Below are positions 5,222 to 5,409 of a stretch of 5,409 nt of DNA, one piece after another. Under the pieces are notes generated by a model. That model ran no database searches and had not been told where the DNA came from. It saw only the letters and a program-made list of their open reading frames with translations. The position numbers and the translations under genes were made by a program. The DNA is from Candidatus Nomurabacteria bacterium (GTDB lineage Bacteria; Patescibacteriota; Minisyncoccia; Phycocordibacterales; UBA9973). The stretch lies in contig PMIU01000061.1 in assembly GCA_003157195.1 (NCBI GenBank), positions 1 through 5,409 of the forward strand, read 5' to 3'. Each line of letters opens with the position of its first letter. Position 1 is the stretch's first letter.

Positions 5222-5254
5222 ACAAGTTTATTAATTAATAATTGCTAATAATTT

Positions 5255-5409
5255 TTACTCGTATCTCAATGCATCAATCGGGCTCAACTGCGCCGCACGC
5301 CGGGCGGGGTAGTAGCCGAAGATGATTCCAATTCCGGCTGACACACAGAAAGCCAGAATGATTGAGGAAATTGAAACTGAGGCTTGCAGTATTCCAAGAT
5401 AGCTGACCC
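5255..5409 (-). CDS. MacB/FtsX-type ABC transporter permease, C-terminal 50 residues (partial)
   Basis: The frame is open from the window edge to a TAA at 5257-5255 and encodes the last 50 residues of a longer protein whose start lies beyond 5409. A hydrophobic stretch with small residues (SIIL, then [13 protein letters not shown]) forms the final transmembrane helix. It ends in [17 protein letters not shown], the hallmark C-terminus of MacB-like permeases, where PARRAA and P-x-x-ALRYE are strongly conserved. Such permeases act with a separate ATPase and often a periplasmic or membrane-fusion partner in efflux or lipoprotein-type transport. Here the gene would be upstream of, and probably co-transcribed with, the DUF5666-like gene. 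The identity of the family is secure, but the substrate and the full length are not visible. Confidence 0.9.
   Translation of the reverse strand, partial: VSYLGILQASVSISSIILAFCVSAGIGIIFGYYPARRAAQLSPIDALRYE

Overview
The window looks like part of a bacterial genome of the Candidate Phyla Radiation (Patescibacteria), probably a Parcubacteria-like lineage. This is an inference from several things seen together: short, compact genes; an AT-rich background; few Shine-Dalgarno sites; GC-rich intergenic palindromes; and a small membrane-anchored DUF5666-type protein beside a MacB-type transporter tail. No rRNA or other taxonomic marker is present, so the assignment is tentative.

Layout. A GC-rich palindromic spacer (1-102) precedes a 91-residue thioredoxin/glutaredoxin-like CPHC protein (+, 103-378). 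Facing it is a two-gene minus-strand operon for a DrrAB-type ABC-2 exporter: ATPase at 1163-1966 and permease at 389-1138. Upstream of that is a 65-residue cold-shock-domain protein (-, 2060-2257) with a strong intrinsic terminator. A promoter call at 2385-2414 gives this csp gene a leader of about 120 nt with two GC-rich hairpins. The csp and exporter promoters share the core TTATATGCTATA, and the exporter promoter abuts the csp terminator.

A pair of plus-strand genes follows: a PyrE-like phosphoribosyltransferase (2466-3209) and PyrF, orotidine-5'-phosphate decarboxylase (3239-4006). Together they would convert orotate to UMP. The pair is clearly GC-richer than its surroundings (about 57% in sampled 60-base lines, against about 25% in sampled lines on either side). 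Each gene has the same strong ribosome-binding leader, GAAAGGAAAAAC, which the neighbours lack. This suggests a cassette of different origin. The PRPP-binding loop of the PyrE-like protein is unusual.

Beyond a terminator region (4025-4132) lies a minus-strand series: the last 50 residues of a MacB/FtsX-type ABC permease (cut by the window edge), a membrane-anchored DUF5666-like protein (4784-5200), and an RluF-like 23S rRNA pseudouridine synthase (4138-4779) only 4 nt behind it. I found no CRISPR array, tRNA, rRNA or transposase. The window holds no obviously new multi-gene system. Its best second-look items are the divergent PRPP loop, the foreign-looking pyrEF cassette and the structured csp leader.
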